A DNA stretch of 61,335 nucleotides from an uncultured Clostridia bacterium (GTDB lineage Bacteria > Bacillota > Clostridia > Lachnospirales > CAG-274). Where the stretch lies: assembly GCA_947591605.1 (NCBI GenBank), contig CANQDF010000012.1, positions 1 to 61,335 on the forward strand, read 5' to 3'. Made by a program: the position numbers and the translations under genes. The notes beneath the pieces were generated by a model. The model saw only the letters and a list, made by a program, of their open reading frames with translations, had not been told where the DNA came from and did not search any database. The stretch's first letter is position 1; each line of letters begins with the position of its first letter. Below are positions 27,019-35,116 of the stretch, one piece after another.

Positions 27019-27428
27019 ATCTCTGCCTTGCCCTCTATTATCCTGCCGAGCATACCGTTTATAAAGCCGGGTGCCTTATCGGAGCTGAACTGCTTTGCAA
27101 GCTCAACAGCCTCGTTTGCCGCTACCTTATCGGGTATATCATCGCAAAAAAGCACTTCGTATACAGCTATTTTCAGTATATCCACATCAAGCCTGCTCAT
27201 TCTGTCAATGCTCCATTTGTTGGCATACTGTTCGATAGTTTGAGTAAGAGCCTCGGTGTTTGCCAATATGCCTTCAAGCTCTCCTTTTATAAAAGGTATA
27301 TCCTTTTCATCAATTTTTTCCATTTCGTTATTGTATGTTTCAATAATACTTTCCAGGGCTTCGTCTGTATTGAATTCTGTCTGGAACAAAATATTAAGTA
27401 TGTGCCTTCTTGCCGTTCTTCTGCTCAT
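27015..27428 (-). CDS. nusB: Transcription antitermination factor NusB
   Basis: 137 residues: SRRTARRHILNILFQTEF at the N-terminus and the C-terminal DKVAANEAVELAKQFSSDKAPGFINGMLG segment. With NusE(S10) it binds boxA RNA and supports rRNA antitermination. AGGAG precedes ATG 27428. It follows the gls24-like gene by 4 bases, the usual Firmicutes order. Confidence 0.96.
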   Translation of the reverse strand: MSRRTARRHILNILFQTEFNTDEALESIIETYNNEMEKIDEKDIPFIKGELEGILANTEALTQTIEQYANKWSIDRMSRLDVDILKIAVYEVLFCDDIPDKVAANEAVELAKQFSSDKAPGFINGMLGRIIEGKAEI

Positions 27429-27432
27429 ATTA

Positions 27433-27807
27433 TTACTCCTGTTTATCGGTATCTTCCGGTACTTGGTTTTTCGGCATTTGTATTCCCCTAACGTATATGT
27501 TTACATTGTCCGCATTAAGCCCTGTCATTTCCTCCACAGCAGACTTTATCTTAAGCTGTGCGTCGGAGGCTGCATCCTGTATCCTGCATCCGTATTGTAC
27601 ATTTACGGCAAGGTCTATCACCGCATTTTTGCCGTCCACCCTTACGGCTATACCGCTGCGCAGACCGTTTGACCTTTTCCTTGCAGACTTTGCCGAAGCA
27701 GCTGCAATTGCTGTTATGCCCTCTGCCTCGAGCGCTGCCGTGCGCACTATTTCAATAATAACATCATCGGCAATGCGTATGCTCCCCTTGATATCTTTAT
27801 TTGACAT
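27433..27807 (-). CDS. Asp23/Gls24-family envelope protein
   Basis: 124 residues from ATG 27807 behind GGAGGGAGAATTT. The frame runs open to 28260, but that extension crosses the promoter and a divergent gene and is not real. Asp23/Gls24 signatures: GSIRIADDVIIEIVRTAALEAEGI, IAVRVDGKNAVIDLAVNVQYG and a final helix MTGLNADNVNIYVRGIQM. It is the usual first gene before nusB and is linked to envelope stability and alkaline stress in the family. Confidence 0.93.
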   Translation of the reverse strand: MSNKDIKGSIRIADDVIIEIVRTAALEAEGITAIAAASAKSARKRSNGLRSGIAVRVDGKNAVIDLAVNVQYGCRIQDAASDAQLKIKSAVEEMTGLNADNVNIYVRGIQMPKNQVPEDTDKQE

Positions 27808-27850
27808 AAATTCTCCCTCCAATTGCAATAAATATACCTTTACATATACT

Positions 27851-27878
27851 ATTATAACAGAAATTTGCCATTTTGCAA
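27851..27878 (-). promoter_or_regulatory. Sigma-A type promoter of the gls24-nusB-xse chain
   Basis: Minus strand TTGCAA (27878-27873), 16-base spacer, TATAAT (27856-27851), 43 bases before the Gls24-like start. Confidence 0.65.
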
Positions 27879-27970
27879 CATAACTTTTACCATTTTGGTG
27901 TAGACCCAAAACAACATTTGTTGTATAATTATTAATTGAAAATAAAATTATCCGCATTATGAGGTACGTT

Positions 27971-29110
27971 ATGAATAAGGTCAAACTTACTGCCACCGCA
28001 ACCTTTGGGCTGGAGGCAATTGTAAAGCGTGAAATGATAAAGCTTGGATATGATGTCACCGTTTCGGACGGAGCAGTTGAAACCGAGGGGTATTTAAGCG
28101 ATATACCGAGGCTTAATATACACCTGCGTTCAAGCGACAGGATATTGCTTGTTATGGGACGGTTCAAGGCATACAGCTTTGACGAGCTTTTTGAGGGTAC
28201 AAAGGCACTGCCTTGGGGTGACTTCATACCAGAGGACGGCAATTTTTTGGTGACGGGCAAATCGGTAAAATCCGCACTTTACAGTGTGCCCGATTGTCAG
28301 TCAATTGTGGAAAAGGCTATTGTGGAAAAGCTAAAGCAAAAATATAATGTAAGCTGGTTTAAAAAAAGCGGAGCCAAATACAAAATACAAGCCGCCATTT
28401 TAAACGATACTGTTACGCTTACGCTTGACACCACAGGGGAGGCACTTAACAAAAGGGGATACCGCAGCAGCGCGGTAACAGCCCCTCTTAAGGAAACAAT
28501 AGCTCATGCCCTTGTGGATCTTAGCTATTATCGACCGGAGAGAATACTGCTTGACCCATGCTGTGGTTCGGGCACTATTGCAATTGAAGCAGCCCTTAAA
28601 GCAAAAAACATAGCACCGGGCATATCAAGAAAATTTGTATCCGAGGATTGGGGCATTATTGACCCCGCAATATGGAAAAACACACGCTCGGCAGCCTATG
28701 CCGATATAAATGTGGAGCTTGTGCCCCAAATTTTTGCATCCGATATTGACCCCAAAGCAATAGAAATTGCAAAAAACAATGCAATAAATGCAGGTGTTGA
28801 CGACTGCATTATATTTGAGAACAAACCGCTTGAAAGGTTAAAGCTTCCCGGCAGCTACGGCGTTTGCATAACAAACCCGCCTTATGCGGAGCGCATGGGA
28901 GAGCTTGAGGAAACGGAGCAGCTTTACAGGGATATGGGCAGACTGTTTTCGGGCGATAAAACATGGTCGGTCTATGTAATAACATCGCACGAGGGCTTTG
29001 AAAAGCTTTACGGACGAAAGGCGGATAAAAAGCGCAAGCTCTACAACGGAAACGTAAAGGTCGATTATTACCAGTACTTCGGCTTGCGTCCTCCTAAAAA
29101 TACGCACTGA
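27971..29110 (+). CDS. THUMP-domain rRNA N2-guanine methyltransferase (RlmL-like)
   Basis: 379 residues from ATG 27971 (GAGGT 5 bases upstream; an ATG at 27959 has no site). An N-terminal ferredoxin-like/THUMP domain (residues 1-155; KLTATATFGLEAIVKREM) is followed by a Rossmann methyltransferase with LDPCCGSGTIAIEAALKA (about 195) and ITNPPYAERMGE (about 290). The NPPY and C-P-C motifs match the YpsC/RlmL N-terminal-methylase group that acts on 23S rRNA guanine. Monocistronic on plus, ending at a two-way terminator. Confidence 0.92.
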   Translation: MNKVKLTATATFGLEAIVKREMIKLGYDVTVSDGAVETEGYLSDIPRLNIHLRSSDRILLVMGRFKAYSFDELFEGTKALPWGDFIPEDGNFLVTGKSVKSALYSVPDCQSIVEKAIVEKLKQKYNVSWFKKSGAKYKIQAAILNDTVTLTLDTTGEALNKRGYRSSAVTAPLKETIAHALVDLSYYRPERILLDPCCGSGTIAIEAALKAKNIAPGISRKFVSEDWGIIDPAIWKNTRSAAYADINVELVPQIFASDIDPKAIEIAKNNAINAGVDDCIIFENKPLERLKLPGSYGVCITNPPYAERMGELEETEQLYRDMGRLFSGDKTWSVYVITSHEGFEKLYGRKADKKRKLYNGNVKVDYYQYFGLRPPKNTH

Positions 29111-29139
29111 CGCTTGCGTAAAACAAATTGTACAAATAT

Positions 29140-29175
29140 AAAAGGCAGGTACATATACCGTTACCTGCCTTTTGT
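29140..29175. terminator. Bidirectional terminator between convergent genes
   Basis: AAAGGCAGGTA ... TACCTGCCTTTT stem; T-rich on both strands. It serves the methyltransferase (plus) and the TolC-like gene (minus). Confidence 0.85.
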
Positions 29176-29182
29176 TATTTAA

Positions 29183-30724
29183 TTAAGAATTTCCCAAAAG
29201 ATACGTCTTTTCAAAGGTATATGTCAACAGATCATAATTTGCGGCATTATCCTCCACATTTTTTTCTGCCGACAGAATACCCAGCTTAGCCTGTTTAACC
29301 TGATATTCCGTAGCCATACCCGATTTATAGCTTGCAACAACCGAGTTGTAATCGGTCTTTGCCTGTTCAACCGAGCGCAAAAGCGACTTATTGTTTTCTT
29401 CAAGCGTTTTTATGTTGTTGTAAGCCGCTCTTATATTTTTTTCAAGGTTATCCTTGCCGTCTTCAAGGTTTCTTTTTGCGGTGTTGAGTTCGTTTCTTAC
29501 GCCGATTTCGCTCTCGCTGTCATATGCGGCATTTGTTCTCTCCTTATACTCTGCAAGCGTAACATTGTTTTTTAAAGTAATTATGCTTGGATCCGTTTCT
29601 CTCTGGCGGATAACATAATGCTCAAGGTCTACATCCTCCAACGCATTAAAGCTTACATCATATTCAACATATATATCCTTTGAAGCATCAACGCCCAACA
29701 AGGTTTTTAACGCCTGCTTTTGGCTGTCAAGGCTGAGCTTAAGCATTTCAAGGCTGTTTTCGTTATTGAGCTGAGTAGTTTTTGCGGTTTGCAGATTATA
29801 GTCGCTTTCATAGCCGAGGCTGTTTTTCAGCTCCATATTGGCTATATTTTCCTTGCCGAGTTCCACGCTTGCCTCAAGCAAATCTATTTGAGTAACAGTA
29901 GAACGGATATTATTTATATAGCTCTTTAAAGCAAGCTCTACGCCGTCCTTGACCATTTGCTCGTTTACTTCTATCATATCCTGCTGTATCTCTACGTTTT
30001 TGATATTTCTTGCAACTTCAATGGTGCTTTCTATATTGGTCTGGAGAGCAAGCTGTGCCGCAAGTATCTCATCGGTCTGCTGGCTTAGATCAAACAGATT
30101 GCTGTTGTACTGGCTCTGCTGCTGATCGAGCGACCATATCATATCGCCCAGATCATCCCGCATTTCTTCAAGATAATCTACCGAATCCTCTATATTTTTA
30201 AGGTTGGAGCTTTTATCCACAGCCATTTTAAGAGCCTCGTCATACGTGAGCACAACGGTATTTTCGTCTATATCCGGTGTGGTATCGAGCAGGATATATT
30301 TGCCTGCGTTGGTATTTATGCTTACCTTGTGCTTGTACTGATCCCAATCTATCTTGTAGCCAAGGGCATCGCTTACAAACCTTACGGGCACATAAATATG
30401 TCCTTCCGAAATTACGCATTCCGTAGGCAGCGGTATACTTTTGCCGTTTACATATCCCTCGTTTTTATCAACATAAAGGACAATTGTTTTACCGTCCTTT
30501 TTAGCTGTAGCGCATCTTTCCATACTGTCCCAGCGCACCTCTGCGCCGAGCATCTCAAATACCTCTCTCATGCCGAGCATATTGTAGCCGAATCTGTTTA
30601 TGACTGCGCCTGCATTTATCTGAGCCAGACCGTCTATTTCAAAGCCAACCTCGGCGCCCATTACAGGTATACCGCTTAAAACGATACATCCCGTCAAAAA
30701 TAAAGCAGCAATTTTCCTTTTCAT
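29183..30724 (-). CDS. TolC-like protein with copper-amine-oxidase-like N-domain
   Basis: 513 residues from ATG 30724 behind AAAGGATGG; the open frame extends 16 codons further without a site. After a signal peptide (MKRKIAALFLTGCIVLSG...) comes a copper-amine-oxidase N1-type domain (about 35-135; VPVRFVSDALGYKIDWDQ), a module common on Clostridia surface proteins. A long helical TolC-like region follows (about 150-513) with two related halves (SLGYESDYNLQTAKTTQ; SGMATEYQVKQAKLG), the outer-membrane-efflux pattern. It has its own promoter and no pump gene beside it. It is clearly a relative of the TolC-like protein in the RND operon. Role unknown; it may form a wall-spanning tube or stalk. 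Confidence 0.82.
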   Translation of the reverse strand: MKRKIAALFLTGCIVLSGIPVMGAEVGFEIDGLAQINAGAVINRFGYNMLGMREVFEMLGAEVRWDSMERCATAKKDGKTIVLYVDKNEGYVNGKSIPLPTECVISEGHIYVPVRFVSDALGYKIDWDQYKHKVSINTNAGKYILLDTTPDIDENTVVLTYDEALKMAVDKSSNLKNIEDSVDYLEEMRDDLGDMIWSLDQQQSQYNSNLFDLSQQTDEILAAQLALQTNIESTIEVARNIKNVEIQQDMIEVNEQMVKDGVELALKSYINNIRSTVTQIDLLEASVELGKENIANMELKNSLGYESDYNLQTAKTTQLNNENSLEMLKLSLDSQKQALKTLLGVDASKDIYVEYDVSFNALEDVDLEHYVIRQRETDPSIITLKNNVTLAEYKERTNAAYDSESEIGVRNELNTAKRNLEDGKDNLEKNIRAAYNNIKTLEENNKSLLRSVEQAKTDYNSVVASYKSGMATEYQVKQAKLGILSAEKNVEDNAANYDLLTYTFEKTYLLGNS

Positions 30725-30763
30725 CAAACCATCCTTTTTAAAAAATAATTTTACAATAAAACT

Positions 30764-30792
30764 ATTATACAATAAAACTTTTTTTAATTCAA
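30764..30792 (-). promoter_or_regulatory. Sigma-A type promoter of the second TolC-like gene
   Basis: Minus strand TTGAAT (30792-30787), 17-base spacer, TATAAT (30769-30764), 39 bases before the start. Confidence 0.7.
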
Positions 30793-30830
30793 GTAATTTT
30801 ATGTTAATTTCAAATAAAAGTCATAAAAAA

Positions 30831-31811
30831 CTATTTTTTATCCGCAAGGCAAAATACATTGTCAAAGAGTTTTTTTACAGTGTCGGATGAAAACAGTATA
30901 ACAACAAAAACGGTACATACCGACAAATATACAAATGCAAGCGGTAAAGGGGTTATTTTTTTTGCGAGCATCCCCAAAAGCTTGACCGCAAAACCGTGCA
31001 TAAGATATATATAAAGCGTCCTCTGTCCGATCACGGTAAGCGGCGTGGATCTATCCGGCAGCAGGGCAAGCAGCAAAACGGTAAAGCCTACCGCAGAAGC
31101 CATAATACAGAGTCTTGTAACAATGCCGTAATCCAAAGCGGAATACGAAAACGTAAAATAGGTTATTTTGACATTGATCCCTTTAACATTAACAAATACA
31201 TATATGACCGCAGCCGCACAGACAACCGCTGCCGCCGTCATAAGTTTTTTGCTTTTTACAACCGAAAGTATATCCGAAATCTTCATACAGCGGCTTTGAA
31301 AAACACCGATCATAAAAAAGGGAAAAAAGCCTATAAGCCTTGCAAGACCGAATTTGTATCCTATAGATTTAAAATACCCTGCGGCCAAAGCAAAGATAAC
31401 AGACAATATAACCGACGCTGCGTGTATGCGCAAGCCGTCCTTTTCTGTTTTGTCAATTAAAAAGGCGGCAAGCTTCCATACAAAGGTACACGGCAGATAC
31501 CACATAAGCCAGTACGGCCTTGATATTATATTATACGGTTCGCCTTTGAGCACATATTTTGCAAAGCACCAATATGCCAATTGAAATACAGCATACGGTA
31601 TTATTAACCTTTTTATATCCTTTTTTAAATTAAATTTTGAAAAAAGCCCCGTACAATATACAAAGGCAGGTATATGGAACAGATATATAACGATATAGAC
31701 CGATTTGACCAAATTATTACCGAGGATAAATTCCAAAAAATGTGCAAATACCACCAGTATAATCAGTAAACCTTTTAAGTTGTCATAAACATAAATTCTG
31801 TCCTTAGCCAT
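30831..31811 (-). CDS. Membrane acyltransferase (acyltransferase-3 family)
   Basis: 326 residues with about ten membrane helices. N-terminal signature YVYDNLKGLLIILVVFAHFLE (His near 24 is the family's conserved residue) and a C-terminal GQRTLYIYLMHGFAVK block. Family members O-acetylate or succinylate surface polysaccharides or glycans, or act in fucose/glucan modification; the substrate cannot be read from sequence. ATG 31811 is taken as start; a GTG 12 bases upstream is an alternative. It lies apart from its neighbours. Confidence 0.85.
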   Translation of the reverse strand: MAKDRIYVYDNLKGLLIILVVFAHFLEFILGNNLVKSVYIVIYLFHIPAFVYCTGLFSKFNLKKDIKRLIIPYAVFQLAYWCFAKYVLKGEPYNIISRPYWLMWYLPCTFVWKLAAFLIDKTEKDGLRIHAASVILSVIFALAAGYFKSIGYKFGLARLIGFFPFFMIGVFQSRCMKISDILSVVKSKKLMTAAAVVCAAAVIYVFVNVKGINVKITYFTFSYSALDYGIVTRLCIMASAVGFTVLLLALLPDRSTPLTVIGQRTLYIYLMHGFAVKLLGMLAKKITPLPLAFVYLSVCTVFVVILFSSDTVKKLFDNVFCLADKK

Positions 31812-31908
31812 AGACCTCACCAATTAAACGGAAACGGTAAAAATATACCCTGTACTTCATAATATTAAAGGATATTTACGTCTGAACCGTATATGTATAA
31901 ATTTTCTG

Positions 31909-32544
31909 TTAAAAGCCTATATCCTCACCCACAATTATTACTTTGATCCTGCCCGCAGGCTTGCATTTGCGGGTCAGCGTCACATAGCTGCAAATACATT
32001 TTTCATGCAGGCAGTCCATACATCTGCCTGTCTTCTGACAAGGCGTATCTATGCCGAATCTGGCTGCGTTTACAGGGGCGGCAATATTTCTTGCACGTAT
32101 CAGTGCGCTGTCTTCGTCCGGTTCTATTTTGTTTGCGCCTATAATAAGCAGCACATTATCCGGGCCGTACATCATTGCAGCCACCCTGTTGCCCGTACCA
32201 TCTATGTTGACAATAATGCCGTCTGCGGAAATTGCGTTTGCACTTCCCAGATACCAGTCTACGGTAAAGGCTTTTCTGTAAACAGCCTTTTTTTCCTCCT
32301 CGGTCAATGCGCCGCTCCTGTCGATAACATCGTAATCGCCTGCGGAGAGAGCCTCGCAAAGCCCTATTTCGTCTATGCTTGCAGAGCCTCCCCATGTAAT
32401 TGAGGAGCCGTTGTCTATAAGCTCAAGAGCTTTTTTGAGCGCTGCCGCCTTATCACAGGCATAATATGCCTCAAAGTCTCTTTTGGACAACGCCTCTGCC
32501 GTATTCCTGCCTAAAATATCGTACAGCCTTTGTTTTGGTGTCAT
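31909..32544 (-). CDS. LUD-domain protein (lactate-utilisation LutC-like)
   Basis: 211 residues with the LUD fold: SITWGGSASIDEIGL (about 48-62), the substrate-loop region GSANAISADGIIVNIDGTGNR (about 102) and GPDNVLLIIGANKIE. The C-terminal part has a Cys cluster (CQKTGRCMDCLHEKCIC, about 169-185), which could bind metal or a cluster. No lutA/lutB partners are beside it. It follows lysA by 15 bases, so the aroC-lysA-LUD order suggests co-transcription. Physiological role unknown. Confidence 0.85.
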   Translation of the reverse strand: MTPKQRLYDILGRNTAEALSKRDFEAYYACDKAAALKKALELIDNGSSITWGGSASIDEIGLCEALSAGDYDVIDRSGALTEEEKKAVYRKAFTVDWYLGSANAISADGIIVNIDGTGNRVAAMMYGPDNVLLIIGANKIEPDEDSALIRARNIAAPVNAARFGIDTPCQKTGRCMDCLHEKCICSYVTLTRKCKPAGRIKVIIVGEDIGF

Positions 32545-32559
32545 TGTATCACCTCGCAG

Positions 32560-33813
32560 TCAGTTTTTAAGGGATATCATATGCCTTGTAAGGTCTTCAA
32601 GCTCATCTGCCTCACGGATAAGCACAGCTTCACCGTTTTCACGGATAAGCACCTCGGCAGGTCTTAACCTGTTGTTGTAGTTTGATGCCATGGAATAGCC
32701 GTAGGCTCCGGCATCAAGCAAACCTATTGTATCGCCTATGCTTACAACGGGCAATACCCTGTCCTTTGCAAGTATATCACCGCTCTCGCATATATTGCCC
32801 ACTACCGTTACGGGTTCGGTATCATCGGCATCGTTATATACCTCAATATCGTGATGGGAATCATACATAACGGGTCTTTGAAGAACGTTAAAGCCGATAT
32901 CCGTTCCCACAAATTTATGCACATTGTTGTGCTTTATGGCATGAACGGTACCCAGAAGGACGCAGCACTCGGCAGAGATATATCTGCCCGGCTCGATCTT
33001 AAAGGTGATCTCCTTGCCGTATTCCTTTACAAAGCCGTCTATCACCTCACCGAGCTGCCTGCTCAGGTCTTCAAGGTCAAAACGGGGCTGATCGTTGAGT
33101 TTTTCGTATGGTATGCCGATACCTCCGCCAAAGTCGACAAAATCAAGGTCGTCAAACTGCTTTGCTATTTCCAGAGTAGCCTTAACGCCCTCAATGTATT
33201 TATCCGCTTCCATAAACAGCGAGCCTATATGATTATTGATGCCCATAAGCTTAAGATCGTATTTTTTAAGTATCTCCTTAAACTCCGGTATGTATTCCGG
33301 ATTAATGGCAAACTTGGTTTTTTTGCCGCCCGTGATTACCTTTTCACTGTGGCCTGCACCTACGCCGCTGTTAAACCTTGCGGCAACCTTTCCGCCCGGA
33401 TTAAGCATACCGTAGCGCTCAAGCTGAGAGAGAGAGTCAACGCTTAATGTTATATTGCGCTCTATGGCAAACTTCATTTCCTCCTCGGATATATTGTTGC
33501 TTATAAAAAATATCTGCTCGGGTTTAAAGCCTGCTTTAAGCTCCACGTAAATTTCGCCCATGCTCATTGCGTCAACGTAAAGCCCCTCCTCGTTTACTAT
33601 CTCCAAAAAGGCAAGGTTGCTGTTTGCCTTGGCGGAATAATTAACAATAAAATTTTTATAGTCCACAAGGTTTTTAAGCTCACGGCATCTTTCCCTTAAA
33701 ATGCTTTCGTTGTAAACATATAAGGGGCTGCCGAATTTTGCCGTCAAATCCGAAGGCTTGTTACCCTTAAAAAAATTTACGCTGTCCGTTACCTTTGAAT
33801 TAATTTTACCCAT
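32560..33813 (-). CDS. lysA: Diaminopimelate decarboxylase
   Basis: 417 residues from ATG 33813 (TTG 33822 in frame is the alternative; AAAGG lies 10 bases before the ATG). PLP TIM-barrel enzyme making lysine from meso-diaminopimelate. PLP lysine in VNYSAKANSNL, glycine loop VDFGGGIGIPY (about 225), EPGRYISAE, and the catalytic NICESGDILAKDR. The C-terminal ANNYN/SNYNNRLRPAEVLI motif fits. It starts 16 bases after aroC; no lysine riboswitch was seen upstream of it or aroC. Confidence 0.96.
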   Translation of the reverse strand: MGKINSKVTDSVNFFKGNKPSDLTAKFGSPLYVYNESILRERCRELKNLVDYKNFIVNYSAKANSNLAFLEIVNEEGLYVDAMSMGEIYVELKAGFKPEQIFFISNNISEEEMKFAIERNITLSVDSLSQLERYGMLNPGGKVAARFNSGVGAGHSEKVITGGKKTKFAINPEYIPEFKEILKKYDLKLMGINNHIGSLFMEADKYIEGVKATLEIAKQFDDLDFVDFGGGIGIPYEKLNDQPRFDLEDLSRQLGEVIDGFVKEYGKEITFKIEPGRYISAECCVLLGTVHAIKHNNVHKFVGTDIGFNVLQRPVMYDSHHDIEVYNDADDTEPVTVVGNICESGDILAKDRVLPVVSIGDTIGLLDAGAYGYSMASNYNNRLRPAEVLIRENGEAVLIREADELEDLTRHMISLKN

Positions 33814-33829
33814 CTTTATCAATCCTTTC

Positions 33830-34933
33830 TTAAATATCTGTATATATTTTTTTTACATTTTCAATTTTTGCACACATATTCATTAATACAAGATCAGCAA
33901 GGGTCACTGCCGTCATGGCTTCCACAACCACAACGGCACGGGCAACAACTATTGGATCGTGCCTGCCCTTTATCTCTATTTTAATATCCTCGCCCTTGTT
34001 GTTGGCGGTTGTCTGAGGCCTTGCTATCGACGGAGTAGGCTTAAATGCCGCCCTGAATACGAGCTTATCGCCGTCGGACATACCGCCCAGCACCCCGCCC
34101 GAATTGTTGGTATGCTTTTTTACGGCACCGTCTTTTATATAAAAGCTGTCGTTGTTTTCCGAGCCGTACATTTTAGACGCTTCAAAACCCGCACCAAACT
34201 CGATACCCTTTACGGCGCCTATTGAAAGAACAGCCTTGCCTATGGACGCATCAAGCTTATCAAAAACCGGTTCGCCAATACCGGGCTTAAGCCCCGTAAC
34301 CTCACACTGTACTACGCCGCCGGTACTGTCGGCGTTTGCCATTGCTTCGTCAAGCAGCTTTGCAGCCCTCTCTGCCGCCTCGCTGTCGGGCATACACAGG
34401 GGATTTAAAAACCTTTGTTCAAGATCGAAATTATCCTTGCTTATTTGTATATTATTTATGGAGAAAGTATAAGCGGCAATGCTTATGCCTATCTCCTCGA
34501 GCAGCCTCCTTGCTACGGCGCCTGCCGCCACTCTGGCTGCCGTTTCACGGGCTGAGGAACGGCCTCCTCCTCTGTAATCCCTGAAGCCGTATTTGCTCTC
34601 AAAGCCGAAATCCGCATGTCCGGGGCGGAACACATCGCTTATTGCGGAATAATCCTTTGAGCGTTGATCCTCGTTGAAAATAGCTATTGATATAGGCGTA
34701 CCCGTTGTTTTGCCCTCAAAAACGCCCGAAAGTATTTCCGCCTTGTCGCTCTCGCTGCGCTTTGTTGTGTACTTGCCCGTACCGGGCTTACGCCTGTCAA
34801 GGTCACGCTGAATATCGGCATCCTCCAGCCTTATACCTGCGGGACAGCCGTCTATAACAACGCCTATGCCTCTGCCGTGACTTTCGCCCCATGTACTTAT
34901 TTTAAAAATATTGCCATAAACCGAACCTGACAC
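33830..34933 (-). CDS. aroC: Chorismate synthase
   Basis: 367 residues. Final step of the shikimate route, forming chorismate with reduced FMN. Signatures: GESHGRGIGVVIDGCPAG (about 17-34), YRGGGRSSARETAARVAAGAVA (about 120-140) and the C-terminal VVVVEAMTAVTLADL. The start is GTG at 34933 with AAAGGGTG upstream, an uncommon but well-supported choice. First gene of the aroC-lysA-LUD set, an unusual pairing of aromatic and lysine pathway genes. Confidence 0.97.
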   Translation of the reverse strand: MSGSVYGNIFKISTWGESHGRGIGVVIDGCPAGIRLEDADIQRDLDRRKPGTGKYTTKRSESDKAEILSGVFEGKTTGTPISIAIFNEDQRSKDYSAISDVFRPGHADFGFESKYGFRDYRGGGRSSARETAARVAAGAVARRLLEEIGISIAAYTFSINNIQISKDNFDLEQRFLNPLCMPDSEAAERAAKLLDEAMANADSTGGVVQCEVTGLKPGIGEPVFDKLDASIGKAVLSIGAVKGIEFGAGFEASKMYGSENNDSFYIKDGAVKKHTNNSGGVLGGMSDGDKLVFRAAFKPTPSIARPQTTANNKGEDIKIEIKGRHDPIVVARAVVVVEAMTAVTLADLVLMNMCAKIENVKKIYTDI

Positions 34934-34959
34934 ATTATCACCCTTTGTAAATTATTGAC

Positions 34960-34988
34960 TTGCAAAGTAAAGTGCAAAATAGTATAAT
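34960..34988 (+). promoter_or_regulatory. Sigma-A type promoter of ktrB-ktrA
   Basis: TTGCAA (34960-34965), 17-base spacer, TATAAT (34983-34988). It leaves a leader of about 120 bases that contains the stem ACTCAAA/TTTGAGT at 35031-35058 followed by GCTTTTAC. Confidence 0.6.
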
Positions 34989-35116
34989 AAAATACGAATA
35001 CAATTATACATTTAAGCAGAATTTCCGCTTACTCAAAGTATTGTACCATTTTTTGAGTGCTTTTACAACATTTTTTTATCAATAGTTAATTTTAGACAAT
35101 TTTTTTAGGAGAAAAT

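Noticed and set aside
27808..28260. Long N-terminal extension of the Gls24-like frame
   Set aside because: It crosses a good promoter and runs opposite the methyltransferase gene; a strong ribosome site supports ATG 27807.
34934..34960. Lysine riboswitch for aroC-lysA
   Set aside because: Too little leader space and no L-box-like motifs.
34934..35116. c-di-AMP (ydaO) riboswitch before ktrB
   Set aside because: Leader too short and the conserved core is not seen.
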